Counted from the stretch's first letter, positions 10,819-21,875 are shown. The stretch: DNA of 41,296 nt from an uncultured Verrucomicrobiales bacterium (GCA_913048135.1 CAJWVY010000007.1:1-41296), one strand, 5' to 3'. Notes: generated by a model from the letters alone, not told the origin. Made by a program: numbers and translations.

Positions 10819-11247
10819 ATGAACACATTGAGTATTTGGAATCCGATCCATGAGATGGACGCGTTGTTTCATAACCGGCTGGCCTCGGTGCTGGGCGGCG
10901 AGGGACAGGCATCGGTGGCGTGGTCGCCGGTGGTGGACATTGAGGAAACGGAACAGGATTACGTGATCCGCGCCGAATTGCCGGGGCTGGATAAGGACAA
11001 GGTGAAGGTGACGGTCGAGGACGGCGTGCTGACGTTGTCCGGCGAGCGGGATCTGGAGCGCACGGTGGAGGGGAAAACCTACCATCGCACCGAACGCTCG
11101 CATGGCACCTTCAGCCGCAGCTTCACCTTACCGGAGGATAGCGATGCCGAAAGTGTGGCTGCGCAATTCACAAACGGCGTGTTGGCCGTGCGTGTGGCCA
11201 AGCGCGAGGAGGCATTGCCGAAATCGATTGAAGTGCGCGTGGAATAA
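10819..11247 (+). CDS. Small heat shock protein, Hsp20/alpha-crystallin family
   Basis: A 142-residue ATP-independent holdase chaperone. The alpha-crystallin domain spans about residues 35-140, with [22 protein letters not shown] at its start, GVLTLSGER in the middle, and [12 protein letters not shown] plus the [10 protein letters not shown] strand near the end. An LPKSIEV tail matches the I-x-V type anchoring motif. Start ATG 10819 follows an AAGGAAAG ribosome-binding site; the frame is open further upstream but without homology. It is placed directly before clpB, the disaggregase that resolubilises Hsp20-bound aggregates, so co-expression under heat stress is likely. Confidence 0.93.
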   Translation: MNTLSIWNPIHEMDALFHNRLASVLGGEGQASVAWSPVVDIEETEQDYVIRAELPGLDKDKVKVTVEDGVLTLSGERDLERTVEGKTYHRTERSHGTFSRSFTLPEDSDAESVAAQFTNGVLAVRVAKREEALPKSIEVRVE

Positions 11248-11257
11248 TCATGAAGCC

Positions 11258-11282
11258 GCCGGGGAGCGGATTGCTCCCCGGC
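11258..11282 (+). repeat. Perfect intercistronic stem-loop between hsp20 and clpB
   Basis: GCCGGGGAGC (11258-11267) is exactly complementary to GCTCCCCGGC (11273-11282) with a 5-base loop. No T-run follows, so it is not a standard terminator. It sits 11 bases after the hsp20 stop and about 36 bases before the clpB start. It could stabilise or process the hsp20 message or attenuate read-through. Confidence 0.6.
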
Positions 11283-11318
11283 AGGCTGAATAGAACATTT
11301 GAACCAAGGAGAATTATC

Positions 11319-13910
11319 ATGATGGACAAGTTAACTCAGAAATCTCAGGAAGCGCTGCAGACGGCGCAGGAATTGGCGCGGGAGCGGTCGCACCAGGAAT
11401 TGGACGGGCCGCACTTAGCGTTGGCGTTGACACAACAGACGGGCACGATTGTGCCAACGCTGTTGCAAAGGTCGGGAGTGGACTTGGCATCATGGGAATC
11501 GGATCTAAACGCGGAACTGGATCGCCGCGCGCAAGTGGAGGGCGTTAGCGCGAGCGATGTGTTTTTGAGTCGCGACTTGAAGCAGGCGCTGGATCGCGCG
11601 GAGCAGGAGGCGAAGGCGTTGGCCGATGAATATCTCAGTGCTGAACATCTGCTGCTCGGACTGCTGGAGTGCGGCGCGGCCTTGAAGAAACTGTTTCAAC
11701 GGCATGACGTGGAACGGTCGGTGTTATTGGAGAAGATGAACGAGGTGCGCGGATCGCAGCGGGTGACGGATGCGAATCCGGAAGATAAATTTGAGGCCTT
11801 GGAGAAGTATGGCAAGGACCTCACGGCTTTGGCGCGGGAAGGGAAAATTGATCCAGTGATTGGACGGAACGATGAGATTCGCCGCGTGATGCAGGTGCTG
11901 ACGCGGCGCACAAAGAATAATCCCGTGCTGATCGGCGAGCCGGGCGTGGGCAAAACGGCGATTGCCGAAGGCCTGGCGCGTCGTGTGGTGAGCGGGGATG
12001 TGCCGGATTCGCTGCGCGACAAGCGGATTGTGGCGATGGATTTGGGCGCGATGATTGCCGGTGCGAAATATCGCGGCGAGTTTGAGGATCGGCTGAAAGC
12101 GTTCCTGAAGGAAGTGACGGCGGCCGAGGGACAGATCGTTTTGTTTATCGACGAGCTGCACACGATTGTGGGCGCGGGCAATGCGGAAGGCTCGGCGGAT
12201 GCGGCGAACATGTTGAAGCCGCAGTTGGCGCGCGGCGAATTGCGCTGTATTGGCGCGACGACGCTGGATGAGTATCGCAAACACATCGAGAAAGACCCGG
12301 CACTGGAACGGCGGTTTCAACCGGTGACCGTGGCGGAACCGTCGGTCGAAGAGACCATCGCGATTTTGCGCGGGCTGAAGGAGCGCTACGAGGTGCACCA
12401 CGGCATTCGCATTCAGGACAGCGCGCTGGTGAGTGCCGCGCAGTTGTCCAACCGCTACATCGCCGACCGTTTCCTGCCAGATAAGGCGGTGGATTTGATG
12501 GATGAAGCGGCCTCGCGCCTGCGCATGGAGCTGGACTCGATGCCGGTGGAGATTGATCAACTGGAGCGTGAGATCCTGCAGCTGGAGATTGAGGAGACAG
12601 CGCTCAAAAAGGAAAAGGATGCGGCCTCGCGCGAGCGGTTGGAGCAGTTGCAGAAACAGCTGGCGGACCTCAAGGAAAGCGCGACGCAGCTCAAGGGCCA
12701 GTGGCAGGACGAGAAGGCGTCGATTGATGCGGCGAGCATTATCAACGGCCAGATCGAGGAGGCGCGGCGCGATCAGGAGACCGCTGAGCGCACGGGCGAT
12801 TTGTCCGCGGCCGCGGAGATCCAGTACGGGCGTATTCCAGAACTGGAAGAGAAACTGGCTGCGGCCAAGACGGCGATTCATGAACAGAACGGCAACCGCC
12901 TGCTGAGTGAAGAGGTGACCGAGGAGGATGTGGCGCGCGTGGTGGCTACGTGGACGGGCATTCCAGTGAGCCGTATGCTGGAAGGGGAGCGCCAGAAACT
13001 AGTGCGCATGGAGAGCCGGTTGCATGAGCGGGTAATCGGCCAGAACGAAGCGGTCACCGCGGTGGCCAATGCCGTGCGCCGTGCGCGCAGTGGGTTACAG
13101 GATCCGCAGCGGCCGATGGGTAGCTTCATTTTCCTCGGGCCGACCGGCGTGGGTAAGACCGAGCTGGCGCGGGCGTTGGCGGAATTTTTGTTTGATGACG
13201 AACAGTCAATGACGCGCATCGACATGAGTGAGTACATGGAGAAACACAGCGTGAGCCGCCTGATCGGTGCGCCTCCGGGCTACGTGGGGCACGAGGAAGG
13301 CGGGCAGCTCAGTGAGAGCGTGCGCCGTCGACCGTACAGCGTGGTGTTGTTCGACGAGATCGAAAAGGCGCATCCGGATGTGTTCAATGTACTGCTGCAG
13401 GTGCTGGACGATGGGCGCCTGACCGATGGACAGGGGCGCACGGTGGATTTCCGGAATACGGTGATCATCATGACCAGCAACATCGGTAGCCCGTTGATTC
13501 AGGAATATTATTCCGCGGGCAAAGCGACCGACGAGGCGTTGCGCAACGACGTGATGAACGAGCTGAAGCGGCATTTCCGACCGGAGTTTTTGAATCGTGT
13601 GGATGACAGTATCCTCTTTGGCAGCCTGAACGAATCGCAGCTGGGCTCCATTGTGGATATCCAGCTGAACCGCGTGGATAGGCGTTTGGCCGATCAGCAA
13701 CTGACGTTGGCGGTGGACGCCGGCACGCGGGCGTTTCTGGCCAAGGCGGGGTACGATCCGCAATTCGGCGCGCGCCCGCTCAAGCGGGCCATTCAGCAAC
13801 ACCTGCTCGACCCGCTGGCGTTGAAGCTGCTCGACGGTGATTTCAAGCCCGGCGACGCCATTGCCGCCGAGGCTAAGGACGACTCGGTGGAGTTTTCCTT
13901 GGCCGAGTAA
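11319..13910 (+). CDS. clpB: ATP-dependent disaggregase ClpB
   Basis: An 863-residue hexameric AAA+ chaperone that extracts proteins from aggregates with DnaK. Domains in order: N-terminal Clp repeat domain (about 1-145); first AAA+ module with Walker A GEPGVGKT (206-213) and an LFIDELH Walker B; the ClpB-specific coiled-coil middle domain (about 405-520, heptad-rich Glu/Lys/Gln); second AAA+ module with Walker A GPTGVGKT (607-614), [13 protein letters not shown] and a C-terminal D2-small domain. The middle domain separates it from ClpA/ClpC. ATG 11319 is chosen because AAGGAG lies 7 bases upstream; the upstream in-frame ATG at 11250 lies in the intercistronic hairpin. A terminator follows. 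Confidence 0.97.
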   Translation: MMDKLTQKSQEALQTAQELARERSHQELDGPHLALALTQQTGTIVPTLLQRSGVDLASWESDLNAELDRRAQVEGVSASDVFLSRDLKQALDRAEQEAKALADEYLSAEHLLLGLLECGAALKKLFQRHDVERSVLLEKMNEVRGSQRVTDANPEDKFEALEKYGKDLTALAREGKIDPVIGRNDEIRRVMQVLTRRTKNNPVLIGEPGVGKTAIAEGLARRVVSGDVPDSLRDKRIVAMDLGAMIAGAKYRGEFEDRLKAFLKEVTAAEGQIVLFIDELHTIVGAGNAEGSADAANMLKPQLARGELRCIGATTLDEYRKHIEKDPALERRFQPVTVAEPSVEETIAILRGLKERYEVHHGIRIQDSALVSAAQLSNRYIADRFLPDKAVDLMDEAASRLRMELDSMPVEIDQLEREILQLEIEETALKKEKDAASRERLEQLQKQLADLKESATQLKGQWQDEKASIDAASIINGQIEEARRDQETAERTGDLSAAAEIQYGRIPELEEKLAAAKTAIHEQNGNRLLSEEVTEEDVARVVATWTGIPVSRMLEGERQKLVRMESRLHERVIGQNEAVTAVANAVRRARSGLQDPQRPMGSFIFLGPTGVGKTELARALAEFLFDDEQSMTRIDMSEYMEKHSVSRLIGAPPGYVGHEEGGQLSESVRRRPYSVVLFDEIEKAHPDVFNVLLQVLDDGRLTDGQGRTVDFRNTVIIMTSNIGSPLIQEYYSAGKATDEALRNDVMNELKRHFRPEFLNRVDDSILFGSLNESQLGSIVDIQLNRVDRRLADQQLTLAVDAGTRAFLAKAGYDPQFGARPLKRAIQQHLLDPLALKLLDGDFKPGDAIAAEAKDDSVEFSLAE

Positions 13911-13930
13911 GCGGTGCACCATTGAGAGGC

Positions 13931-13960
13931 AAAGGCGATGAGGGCAATTCATCGCCTTTT
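13931..13960 (+). terminator. Rho-independent terminator after clpB
   Basis: AAAGGCGATGA (13931-13941) pairs perfectly with TCATCGCCTTT (13949-13959) around a 7-base loop, and T residues follow. It lies 20 bases after the clpB stop and separates hsp20-clpB from the sdh genes. Confidence 0.85.
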
Positions 13961-14015
13961 GCTTTTCAATTCATTTGACGCTGGGGGCGGATTTGTACGA
14001 TACATCCCCCAGCCG

Positions 14016-14816
14016 ATGAATCTCATCAAGGGCATTTTCAACACTTCGCTGGGGCGAAAGTACATCATGGCCATCACAGGCGCGGGCCTGTTCGGGTTCA
14101 TCATCGCGCACCTGCTCGGCAACCTGCTGGTGTTCGCTGGGCCGGCGGCGCTCAATGAGTATGCCAAGAAGCTGCATGATCTCGGACCGCTGTTGTGGGT
14201 GGCGCGGCTGGGACTACTGGCGATGGCCGGGTTGCATATTTGGTCCGCGCTGAAATTAACAACCGAAAACCGCGAGGCCGCCGGCAAGCGGCATGAAGTC
14301 AAAGTGGATCCGGTGGACCGGCATCGGCGGGATGACATCGTGGCTAGGTTTGCCGCGCGCACCATGATCTTCAGCGGCCTGATCATCGCGGCCTTCGCGT
14401 TTTATCATCTGGCGCATTACACTTGGAAGGTGCCGCAGATCAACGGTATCTCCGGAGAATTCAAAGGCGATTTCGAAACCTACTACGTGCATGAGGTGGA
14501 CGGGGACAATAACCAAACGGCCTTCGTGACGCCGCTGCCGCAGGGCGAAGGTGCTGAGGGCGAGAATGCGTCCGACGTTTATCGAATGGTAGTCAACGGC
14601 TTTAACGTGTCGTGGGTGGTTGGCTTTTACGTGGTCGCTATCGGATTGCTGTGCGTGCACCTAAGCCACGGGCTTAGTGCAATGTTTCAGTCTCTGGGAA
14701 TGAAGAACAAGAATTACGGAAAATGGATCGACTGCGGCGCGAAGGCGGTGGCCATTCTGATTTTCCTCGGATATATTTCCATCCCTGTTGCTGTGCTCGC
14801 GGGCTTTGTTAAATAG
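14016..14816 (+). CDS. sdhC: Succinate dehydrogenase cytochrome b subunit (type B)
   Basis: A 266-residue integral membrane protein with about five hydrophobic segments, the single large diheme anchor used by type B succinate dehydrogenase/fumarate reductase (as in Bacteroidetes, epsilonproteobacteria and many PVC bacteria). The opening [28 protein letters not shown] is typical and carries one heme-ligand His; others are in [16 protein letters not shown] and [11 protein letters not shown] hydrophilic insert of about 45 residues, rich in Glu/Asp/Asn (about 145-190), lies between helices 3 and 4. ATG 14016 is preferred by homology. sdhA starts one base after its stop. No separate SdhD is needed in this type. 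Confidence 0.92.
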   Translation: MNLIKGIFNTSLGRKYIMAITGAGLFGFIIAHLLGNLLVFAGPAALNEYAKKLHDLGPLLWVARLGLLAMAGLHIWSALKLTTENREAAGKRHEVKVDPVDRHRRDDIVARFAARTMIFSGLIIAAFAFYHLAHYTWKVPQINGISGEFKGDFETYYVHEVDGDNNQTAFVTPLPQGEGAEGENASDVYRMVVNGFNVSWVVGFYVVAIGLLCVHLSHGLSAMFQSLGMKNKNYGKWIDCGAKAVAILIFLGYISIPVAVLAGFVK

Positions 14817-14817
14817 C

Positions 14818-16755
14818 ATGAACCTTGACGCCAAAATTCCGTCCGGACCGATAGCTCAAAAATGGGATAAACACCGTTTTGATCTAAACCTTGTTAATCC
14901 GGCTAACAAACGGAAGTACGAGGTAATCGTAGTGGGCAGTGGTTTAGCCGGTGCCTCGGCAGCAGCGTCATTGGCCGAGCTGGGCTACAATGTAAAATGC
15001 TTCTGCTATCAAGATAGCCCCCGCCGCGCCCATTCGATTGCTGCACAAGGTGGGATTAACGCCGCGAAAAATTATCAAAATGATGGTGATTCGGTCTACC
15101 GCTTGTTCTACGACACTGTAAAGGGTGGGGATTATCGCTCTCGCGAGGCCAATGTCTATCGCCTTGCGCAGGTCAGTGTGAACATCATCGACCAATGTGC
15201 TGCACAAGGTGTTCCATTCGCACGTGAATATGGCGGTCTTCTTGCTAATCGTTCCTTTGGTGGGGCACAGGTTAGTCGTACCTTCTACGCCCGAGGCCAG
15301 ACTGGGCAGCAGCTACTACTCGGAGCCTACTCTGCGCTTAGCCGACAGATTGGTCTTGGTAAGGTAAAGATGTACACTCGCACAGAGTTGCTTGATGTCG
15401 TTCTTGTCGACGGTCAAGCGAAGGGGATCGTTGTGCGGAATATGGTTACGGGCGAAATCAGCCGGCATTCGGCGCATGCTGTTGTTTTGGCTACAGGAGG
15501 TTACGGTAACGTCTTCTATCTCTCAACAAACGCCATGGGCTGCAACGTGACAGCGACCCATCGGGCCTACAAACGTGGAGCGGCCTTTGCGAACCCTTGT
15601 TACACACAGATTCACCCAACGTGTATTCCGGTGAGCGGAGATCATCAAAGTAAACTAACTTTGATGAGTGAATCACTGCGAAATGATGGCCGTGTGTGGG
15701 TGCCAAAGAGTCCTGATGTTGCTGAAAAAATTCGAAAAGGAGAGTTGCATCCTAGCAATGTTACAGATGCGGAGCGGGATTATTATTTGGAGCGAAAATA
15801 TCCAAGTTTCGGAAATCTTGTGCCTCGCGATGTAGCCTCCAGAAATTCCAAAGAAGTTTGTGATGAAGGCAGAGGAGTTGTTTCATCAGGGCTGGGGGTT
15901 TATCTAGATTTTGCTGATGCAATAAACCGCATGGGTGAGAGCACCGTGCGTGAACGTTACGGTAATCTTTTTGACATGTATGAAAAGATTACCGGCTCGA
16001 ACGCGTATCAAAACCCCATGACCATTTATCCTGCTGTCCATTACACCATGGGAGGGCTGTGGGTGGATTACAATTTGATGAGCAATATTCCGGGTCTTTT
16101 CGTGATTGGAGAGGCTAATTTTTCTGAACATGGTGCCAATCGCCTCGGAGCTAGTGCTTTGATGCAAGGTTTGGCAGATGGCTATTTTGTCCTGCCTTAC
16201 ACAATCGGGCAATACCTTGCTGATGGAGGCCCCGATAACCGTCCTGACCCTGATTCAAGTGAATTCACAGGAACAGAGGATGAGGTGCGTTCCCGCATTG
16301 ATAAACTCCTTTCCATTAAAGGAAAACGGACGCCCACTTCATTCCACCGTGAGTTGGGTCAAATCATTTGGGAGAAGTGCGGCATGGCACGCAATAAGTC
16401 CGGGCTGGAAGAAGCCATTAGAAAAATCCCGGAATTGCGCGAGGAATTTTGGAGCAATCTTAATGTTCCAGGCGAAAATGCGTCAATTAACCAAAGCCTC
16501 GAACTTGCTGGGCGAGTTGCAGACTTCCTGGAATTCGGCGAGTTAATGTGCAGAGATGCACTTCAGCGCGAAGAATCATGTGGTGGTCATTTTCGAGAGG
16601 AACACCAAACTGCGGAAGGGGAAGCTAAGCGGGATGATGAAAATTTTGCGTTCGTTGGGGCGTGGGAATATAAGGGCGACCAAAATGAACCTCAACTACA
16701 TAAGGAATCTCTCGAGTACGAAGAGGTGAAGATGACCCAGCGGAGTTATAAGTAA
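14818..16755 (+). CDS. sdhA: Succinate dehydrogenase flavoprotein subunit
   Basis: A 645-residue FAD-binding catalytic subunit oxidising succinate to fumarate on the cytoplasmic side. The dinucleotide fold [20 protein letters not shown] is near residues 37-56. [14 protein letters not shown] includes the His that covalently binds [22 protein letters not shown], the [11 protein letters not shown] active-site region, and [18 protein letters not shown] are all present. Length and sequence fit the type B branch. ATG 14818 follows the sdhC stop; its TAA shares a base with the sdhB ATG. GC content (about 48-50% by eye) is clearly lower than the preceding operons, a difference shared with sdhB. Confidence 0.96.
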   Translation: MNLDAKIPSGPIAQKWDKHRFDLNLVNPANKRKYEVIVVGSGLAGASAAASLAELGYNVKCFCYQDSPRRAHSIAAQGGINAAKNYQNDGDSVYRLFYDTVKGGDYRSREANVYRLAQVSVNIIDQCAAQGVPFAREYGGLLANRSFGGAQVSRTFYARGQTGQQLLLGAYSALSRQIGLGKVKMYTRTELLDVVLVDGQAKGIVVRNMVTGEISRHSAHAVVLATGGYGNVFYLSTNAMGCNVTATHRAYKRGAAFANPCYTQIHPTCIPVSGDHQSKLTLMSESLRNDGRVWVPKSPDVAEKIRKGELHPSNVTDAERDYYLERKYPSFGNLVPRDVASRNSKEVCDEGRGVVSSGLGVYLDFADAINRMGESTVRERYGNLFDMYEKITGSNAYQNPMTIYPAVHYTMGGLWVDYNLMSNIPGLFVIGEANFSEHGANRLGASALMQGLADGYFVLPYTIGQYLADGGPDNRPDPDSSEFTGTEDEVRSRIDKLLSIKGKRTPTSFHRELGQIIWEKCGMARNKSGLEEAIRKIPELREEFWSNLNVPGENASINQSLELAGRVADFLEFGELMCRDALQREESCGGHFREEHQTAEGEAKRDDENFAFVGAWEYKGDQNEPQLHKESLEYEEVKMTQRSYK

Positions 16756-17519
16756 TGGGTAAGGAGTTAAATCTAAAACTGAAAGTGTGGCGGCAGGACA
16801 ATACCGATGACTCTGGCCGCTTCGAGGAATACGACGCTAAAGGTATAGATACCGATATGTCATTTCTCGAAATGCTAGATGTTGTTAATGAAGGCCTCAA
16901 CGAGGATGGAAAAGAGCCAATCGCATTTGATTCCGACTGTCGCGAGGGTATCTGCGGCTCATGCTCCATGGTAATTAACGGTGTTCCGCACGGAGGCCAG
17001 CAAGGCACTACGGCTTGTCAGTTGCATATGCGTCATTTCAGTGATGGCATGACCATCACCATTGAGCCTTGGCGCGCTTCGGCGTTTCCAGTGCAACGTG
17101 ACCTAGTGGTGGATCGCACGGCATTTGATCGTATTCAGCAGGCTGGTGGATTTGTCAGCGTACGTACTGGCAGCGTGCCGGATGCTAATGCTACACCCGT
17201 TCCCAAGGAGGATGCTGATCTGGCCATGGACGCAGCCCAATGTATTGGCTGTGGGGCTTGTGTGGCTGCGTGTAAGAATGCCAGTGCTATGCTTTTTGTA
17301 GCTGCTAAGGTATCACACCTTAGTTTGGTGCCACAGGGCCAGCCAGAGCGAGAGCGCAGGGCTTTAGCGATGGTACAGAAAATGGACGAAGAGGGCTTTG
17401 GCAGCTGCACGGTTACCGGATCCTGCGAAGCAGTTTGTCCCAAGCAAATCTCGCTAGATTTCATTGCGCGTATGAACCGCGAATATGGTTGTGCCTTGAT
17501 CAAAAAAGGCACCGTTTAA
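16755..17519 (+). CDS. sdhB: Succinate dehydrogenase iron-sulfur subunit
   Basis: A 254-residue electron-transfer subunit that passes electrons from FAD to the heme/quinone anchor. The plant-type [2Fe-2S] cluster is bound by Cys62, Cys67, Cys70 and Cys88 (CREGICGSC). The C-terminal ferredoxin domain has [13 protein letters not shown] (Cys163, 166, 169, 173) and Cys218, Cys224, Cys228 for the [4Fe-4S] and [3Fe-4S] centres. All ligands are present. The ATG overlaps the sdhA stop by one base. It completes the sdhCAB operon. Confidence 0.96.
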   Translation: MGKELNLKLKVWRQDNTDDSGRFEEYDAKGIDTDMSFLEMLDVVNEGLNEDGKEPIAFDSDCREGICGSCSMVINGVPHGGQQGTTACQLHMRHFSDGMTITIEPWRASAFPVQRDLVVDRTAFDRIQQAGGFVSVRTGSVPDANATPVPKEDADLAMDAAQCIGCGACVAACKNASAMLFVAAKVSHLSLVPQGQPERERRALAMVQKMDEEGFGSCTVTGSCEAVCPKQISLDFIARMNREYGCALIKKGTV

Positions 17520-17567
17520 TTTATCATTTGCCATCGAGGCGTCAGTGCGTAGCCTTTCTAAACGCCT

Positions 17568-18860
17568 ATGAAAACGTCACTTACCCGTCGTCAATTCGTG
17601 GGCAGCACCGCTGCTGCCTCACTTGCTTTTCCGGCCATTCTCAAAGCCAAGGATACCCAAAGGAAAATCGTCACCGGTGTGATCGGCCTGAGCCGGGGCA
17701 TGGGGCACGCGATTAAGTATCTTGAGGCCTCCAACTGTGAGGTCGCGTATTTGTGTGACGTGGACAGCCGGCGCGTGGCCAGCGGCATGAACCGTGCGAA
17801 GACGTCGTTAGCGAAATTTCCGCAAACGCAAGATCCGCAGGGCATAGATGATTTCCGGCGCATCCTCGACGATAAATCGATCGATGCGGTGTCCATCGCC
17901 GCACCGAATTTTTGGCACACACCAATGGCCATTCTCGCGATGGAAGCTGGCAAACATGTGTACGTGGAGAAACCCGCCAGTCACAATGCGCGCGAAGCCG
18001 AGTTGATCGTGGCCGCGGCGAAGAAATACAAGCGCAAGGTGCAGATGGGCAATCAACGCCGCAGCCAGCCGGGTATCATTGAGGGAATCGAGCGGGTGAA
18101 GGCTGGCGAGATTGGGGCGCCGACATTTGCACGCTGTTACTACGGTGGCAGCCGCGGCAGCATCGGCAAGGGCAAGTTTGTGAAGGTGCCCGAGTGGTTG
18201 GGCAAAAAGGGCTGGGAACTCTGGCAGGGCCCGTGTCCGGAGCGGCCGTACAAGGATAACCTCGTGCATTACAACTGGCACTGGCACTGGTTCTATGGCG
18301 GCGGCGAAATGCAGAATAACGGACCGCACTTCATGGACGTGGCTCGCTGGGGCTTGGAGGTGGATTATCCCGAGCGCGTGACGATGCACGGTGCGCGCTA
18401 TCATCATGATGACGATCAGGAAACGCCCGACACGGCGTATGCCACGTACGACTTCGGCAAGGTTGGCATCGGTTGGGATCAAAGCAGCTGCCATCCGCGC
18501 CGCCAAGAGAAGCGGCCGTTCTGCACCTTCTACGGCAAAGGCGGATCCCTGGAGATTCACGGTGCCGGCTACAAGCAGTTTGATCTCGGTGGCAAAGAGG
18601 TGAAGGCCAATCCCGGCAAATGGGATGACGGCTTTCACTTCGCAAATTTCCTGAACGCCATCCGTACCGATGAACCGCTCAATTCCGAAATCGGTGATGC
18701 CCAGATCAGCACGCAGCTCACGCATCTGGCGAACATCGCCTATCGCACCGGCGGCGCCATCGATGTCGATCCCAAGACCGGTAAGGTGAAGGACAATGCC
18801 GAGGCCATGGAACAATATTGGGGCCGCGAATACCGCAAGGGTTGGGAGCCGAAGGTGTGA
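17568..18860 (+). CDS. Tat-exported Gfo/Idh/MocA-family oxidoreductase
   Basis: A 430-residue NAD(P)-dependent sugar oxidoreductase-like protein. A twin-arginine signal ([18 protein letters not shown], residues 6-23) predicts folded export. The Rossmann domain follows ([32 protein letters not shown]), with the family motif [10 protein letters not shown]. The C-terminal alpha/beta domain contains [24 protein letters not shown], the catalytic-His region. Tat-signal members are abundant in planctomycetes and Verrucomicrobia, where they are linked to carbohydrate turnover. The substrate is unknown. It lies 48 bases after sdhB, in a higher-GC context, and is probably separately regulated. Confidence 0.88.
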   Translation: MKTSLTRRQFVGSTAAASLAFPAILKAKDTQRKIVTGVIGLSRGMGHAIKYLEASNCEVAYLCDVDSRRVASGMNRAKTSLAKFPQTQDPQGIDDFRRILDDKSIDAVSIAAPNFWHTPMAILAMEAGKHVYVEKPASHNAREAELIVAAAKKYKRKVQMGNQRRSQPGIIEGIERVKAGEIGAPTFARCYYGGSRGSIGKGKFVKVPEWLGKKGWELWQGPCPERPYKDNLVHYNWHWHWFYGGGEMQNNGPHFMDVARWGLEVDYPERVTMHGARYHHDDDQETPDTAYATYDFGKVGIGWDQSSCHPRRQEKRPFCTFYGKGGSLEIHGAGYKQFDLGGKEVKANPGKWDDGFHFANFLNAIRTDEPLNSEIGDAQISTQLTHLANIAYRTGGAIDVDPKTGKVKDNAEAMEQYWGREYRKGWEPKV

Positions 18861-18869
18861 CCGGCTAGG

Positions 18870-19061
18870 ATGGAGCTGTCCAAGCCATGCCATCTCATTG
18901 AAGAAACGGACGCATTCGTGGTATACGAATTCCGTACGGGTTTTTTGTATCTGCTGTACGGAATCCTACTGACAATTGGCGTCGGCTATTTCTTCACCCA
19001 GCAAAACCCGATCCGCTGCGGGTACATACAAATACCGCGGGAGTTTGGGGGATGCAACAGG
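18870..19061 (+). pseudogene. Possible truncated small membrane protein
   Basis: From ATG 18870 the frame encodes MELSKPCHLIEETDAFVVYE followed by one convincing transmembrane helix (about residues 24-43, rich in Leu/Ile/Gly). The frame then runs into and across the 3' end of the convergent ileS gene with no recognisable sequence. The first 50 residues look protein-like; the rest looks accidental. This suggests a remnant whose 3' part has been lost, or a very small membrane protein with a misplaced stop. A 9-base inverted repeat (ATTCCGTAC 18929-18937, GTACGGAAT 18956-18964) lies inside. The Shine-Dalgarno is weak. Confidence 0.3.
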
Positions 19062-21875
19062 CTACGCCACCGCGTCCATGCAGCGTGTGCAGAGTTCAGG
19101 GTGGTTTTTGTATTGGCCGACCGATTTTTCCCAGCGCCAGCAACGGCTGCACTTAGTCCCTTCGGCCTTAGTGACAGAATAGGCGGCGGCCTCAGCGCTC
19201 GTGTCTTCGGTGAGTTTTAATTGGGAGATATTGATTAATTCGCGCAGTGTTTCGGCGTGGGCTTGGGCTGTTTTCAGTGCTTCGGGATTGGCCGTTATGG
19301 TAACCCGGGCTTCAAGGGCTTTGCCGATGAGTTTTTCCTGACGCGCCTTTTCCAGTTCCGCAAGCGCCGGTTCGCGCAGGGCAAAGAGATTTTCCCAATC
19401 AGCGCGTTCTTCATCGGTAAGATTTAGGCTTTCCTCGGGCCAATCGGCAAGGTGTACAGAATCAGCTTTGTCGCCAGGGAGAAATTCCCAGGCTTCCTCG
19501 GAGGTGAACACGCAGATAGGCGCGAGCATGCGAGCAAGGCCGGAACAGAGGCGTAGCAGAGTGGTTTGAGTGGCGCGCCGGCGTGGCGAATCAGCGGCAT
19601 CAGCATAAAGGCGATCTTTCACGCAATCGTGGTAGACTGATGAAAGTTCCACGGAAACGAACTGGCTGATGCGCTGGTATACCACGTGATATTCAAATCG
19701 TTCGTAGGCTTCAGTGACATCGCCTTGCATGGCAGTGAATTGATCAAGTATCCAGCGATCCAGCGGCGTCAGCTCGGAATCGGCCACGGTATGTTGGGTT
19801 GGATCAAAATCGTATAGGTTGCTGAGCTGATAGCGTAGGGCGTTGCGAAGGTTGCGATAGGTTTCAGCGACCTTTTTGATGCGCTCATTGCTGACGGTGA
19901 TATCGTTACGAAAATCCTGTGAGGCTACCCATAGTCGCACGATGTCCGCGCCATACTCGCCGACGTAGGCCTCGCTGGTCTGCGGTTTGGCATAGCCGCC
20001 TTGGCCCTGTTTGCTCTTGGAAATTTTTTCGCGATCAGCATCGACCATGAAACCGTGCGTCAGCACTGTTTTGAACGGCGGCGCGCCATTGCCGGCAAGC
20101 GAAAGCAGCAGCGAGCTTTGGAACCAACCGCGATGCTGGTCGCTACCCTCGAGATAGACATCGGCTTGCCAGTTCTCCACGCCTTCCTTTTCGGCATGAT
20201 GCAGCTCAGGCCGCTGCATGATTACCGAGCGCGAGCTGGAACCGGAATCGATCCATACATCGAGCGTGTCCATCGATTTACCGTCGGGCTCGGGGCCTTC
20301 CCAGTCAGCGGGCTTTACGTCGGTCCAGAGGGCAGCTGTGTCGCGTTCGAACCAGACATTGGACCCGTGTTCTTCAATGAGCGCGGCGGTGTTACGCACG
20401 ATGCGGGCATCGAGGATCGGTTCGGTGCCGGCATAAAACGCCGGGATCGGCACGCCCCAGGTGCGTTGGCGGCTGATGCACCAATCGGGCCGGCCTTCCA
20501 CCGCGCCTTCGATGCGGTTCTGGCCCCAACCGGGCACCCAGTTCACTTCGTTGATGGCGGCGAGCGCTTGTTGACGGAAATTCTCGTGATCGATCTTGAT
20601 GAACCATTGATCCATCGCCCGGAAAATCACCGGCGTCTTACTGCGCCAACAGTGTGGGTAGCTGTGCGAATACTTCTCGTGATGCACGAGTCGATTGAGT
20701 CGGCGGAGGAGCGCAAGCACGGCTTCGTTGGCTTCGCTAGTACCGTTCTTTTCGAGAATGGATTGGCCGACCAGCTCCGCGGGCATCTGTGCCTCGGCCG
20801 GCAGATCATCGGTGTGGGAGAGTTTGCCGGCGTCATCGACCGGCGAATAAATGGGCAGGCCGTTCTGGCTGCCGAGCCCGTAATCCTCCAGTCCGTGCCC
20901 GGGCGCGATGTGCACAAACCCCGAGCCGGTGCTATTCTCCACAAACGTATCGCCGGCCAGCACGGGGCCGGTCTTGTCGATGAACGGATGCACGTACCGC
21001 AATTCGCCCAGTTCCGCGCCGGATATTTCCCCAAGCGTCTCGACATTCTCCCAGCCGCACGTCTCGGCCACCTTGGGCAGCAGCGTGCTTTCGAGCAGAT
21101 ATGTTTCGGTGCCCACCTTGGCGCGCACGTAGGTGAACTGCGAATTGTACGCCACGGCAAGGTTGGCCGGCAACGTCCACGGCGTAGTGGTCCAGATGAT
21201 CAGGAACGTGTCGTCTTGGCCTTCCACCGGGCACTTCACAAAAATCGATTGGCTGACGTGATCCGCGTACTCCACCTCGGCCTCGGCCAACGCCGTGCGG
21301 CAGGGGATGCTCCAGTACACGGGCTTTTTGCCACGATAGACAAAACCCTTTTCAACGATATCCGCAAAGAGCCGCAGCTCATCGGCCTCATATTTTTTGT
21401 CGAGCGTGAGGTACGGATTTTCCCAGTCGCCAAACACGCCAAGGCGCTTGAACTGGGTGCGTTGGTGATCGATGTACTTGCGCGCGTAGGCTTCGCATTC
21501 GCGGCGGATCTCCGCCGGGCTGGCATCCTCGCGGCCCGCCTTGCGCAGCTCCTGCACCACCTTGAATTCAATCGGCAACCCGTGACAATCCCAGCCCGGC
21601 ACATACGGCACATTCTTACCGCGCATGGTCTGGAATTTCAGGATGGCATCCTTGAGAATCTTGTTGAGCGCCGTGCCGATGTGCACATCGCCGTTGGCAA
21701 AAGGCGGCCCGTCGTGCAGCACGAAGGTCTCCTTGGCCTGCGCGTGGCGCTCCCGAATGCGGGCGTGCAAATCCTCCGCATACCATTGCTCAAGCCGTTG
21801 CGGCTCACGCTCCACCAGGCCGGCTTTCATGGGAAAACCGGTCTGCGGCAGGTTCAGCGTTTCTTTGTAATTCAT
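19062..21875 (-). CDS. ileS: Isoleucyl-tRNA synthetase
   Basis: A 937-residue class I aminoacyl-tRNA synthetase charging tRNA-Ile. The HIGH signature is PPFANGDVHIGTALNK (residues 57-72), and the KMSKS loop is present as KISKS followed by a Gly/Gln-rich stretch. The CP1 editing domain has TTTPWTLPANLAV. The C-terminal zinc finger has CSRCWRW and CTRC close to the end, as in bacterial IleS. The start ATG 21875 (MNYKETLNLPQTGFPMK) is the conserved one; an earlier in-frame start at 21902 is less likely. It is transcribed after ogt, 42 bases downstream. No T-box leader is seen. Confidence 0.97.
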   Translation of the reverse strand: MNYKETLNLPQTGFPMKAGLVEREPQRLEQWYAEDLHARIRERHAQAKETFVLHDGPPFANGDVHIGTALNKILKDAILKFQTMRGKNVPYVPGWDCHGLPIEFKVVQELRKAGREDASPAEIRRECEAYARKYIDHQRTQFKRLGVFGDWENPYLTLDKKYEADELRLFADIVEKGFVYRGKKPVYWSIPCRTALAEAEVEYADHVSQSIFVKCPVEGQDDTFLIIWTTTPWTLPANLAVAYNSQFTYVRAKVGTETYLLESTLLPKVAETCGWENVETLGEISGAELGELRYVHPFIDKTGPVLAGDTFVENSTGSGFVHIAPGHGLEDYGLGSQNGLPIYSPVDDAGKLSHTDDLPAEAQMPAELVGQSILEKNGTSEANEAVLALLRRLNRLVHHEKYSHSYPHCWRSKTPVIFRAMDQWFIKIDHENFRQQALAAINEVNWVPGWGQNRIEGAVEGRPDWCISRQRTWGVPIPAFYAGTEPILDARIVRNTAALIEEHGSNVWFERDTAALWTDVKPADWEGPEPDGKSMDTLDVWIDSGSSSRSVIMQRPELHHAEKEGVENWQADVYLEGSDQHRGWFQSSLLLSLAGNGAPPFKTVLTHGFMVDADREKISKSKQGQGGYAKPQTSEAYVGEYGADIVRLWVASQDFRNDITVSNERIKKVAETYRNLRNALRYQLSNLYDFDPTQHTVADSELTPLDRWILDQFTAMQGDVTEAYERFEYHVVYQRISQFVSVELSSVYHDCVKDRLYADAADSPRRRATQTTLLRLCSGLARMLAPICVFTSEEAWEFLPGDKADSVHLADWPEESLNLTDEERADWENLFALREPALAELEKARQEKLIGKALEARVTITANPEALKTAQAHAETLRELINISQLKLTEDTSAEAAAYSVTKAEGTKCSRCWRWEKSVGQYKNHPELCTRCMDAVA

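Noticed and set aside
11724-12881. A long minus-strand frame opposite clpB, and similar ones opposite folC (8716-9765) and pyrG (7877-8755)
   Set aside because: All lie wholly within strongly conserved genes on the other strand and show no protein-family features.
18929-18964. Inverted repeat ATTCCGTAC/GTACGGAAT as a possible transposon end or attachment site
   Set aside because: It is an isolated 9-bp pair with no target duplication, transposase or integrase nearby; it may be chance within a coding or decayed segment.
19003-19022. Possible minus-strand terminator after ileS (CCCG/CGGG stem then TTTT)
   Set aside because: The stem is only four base pairs with an 8-base loop, too weak to call.
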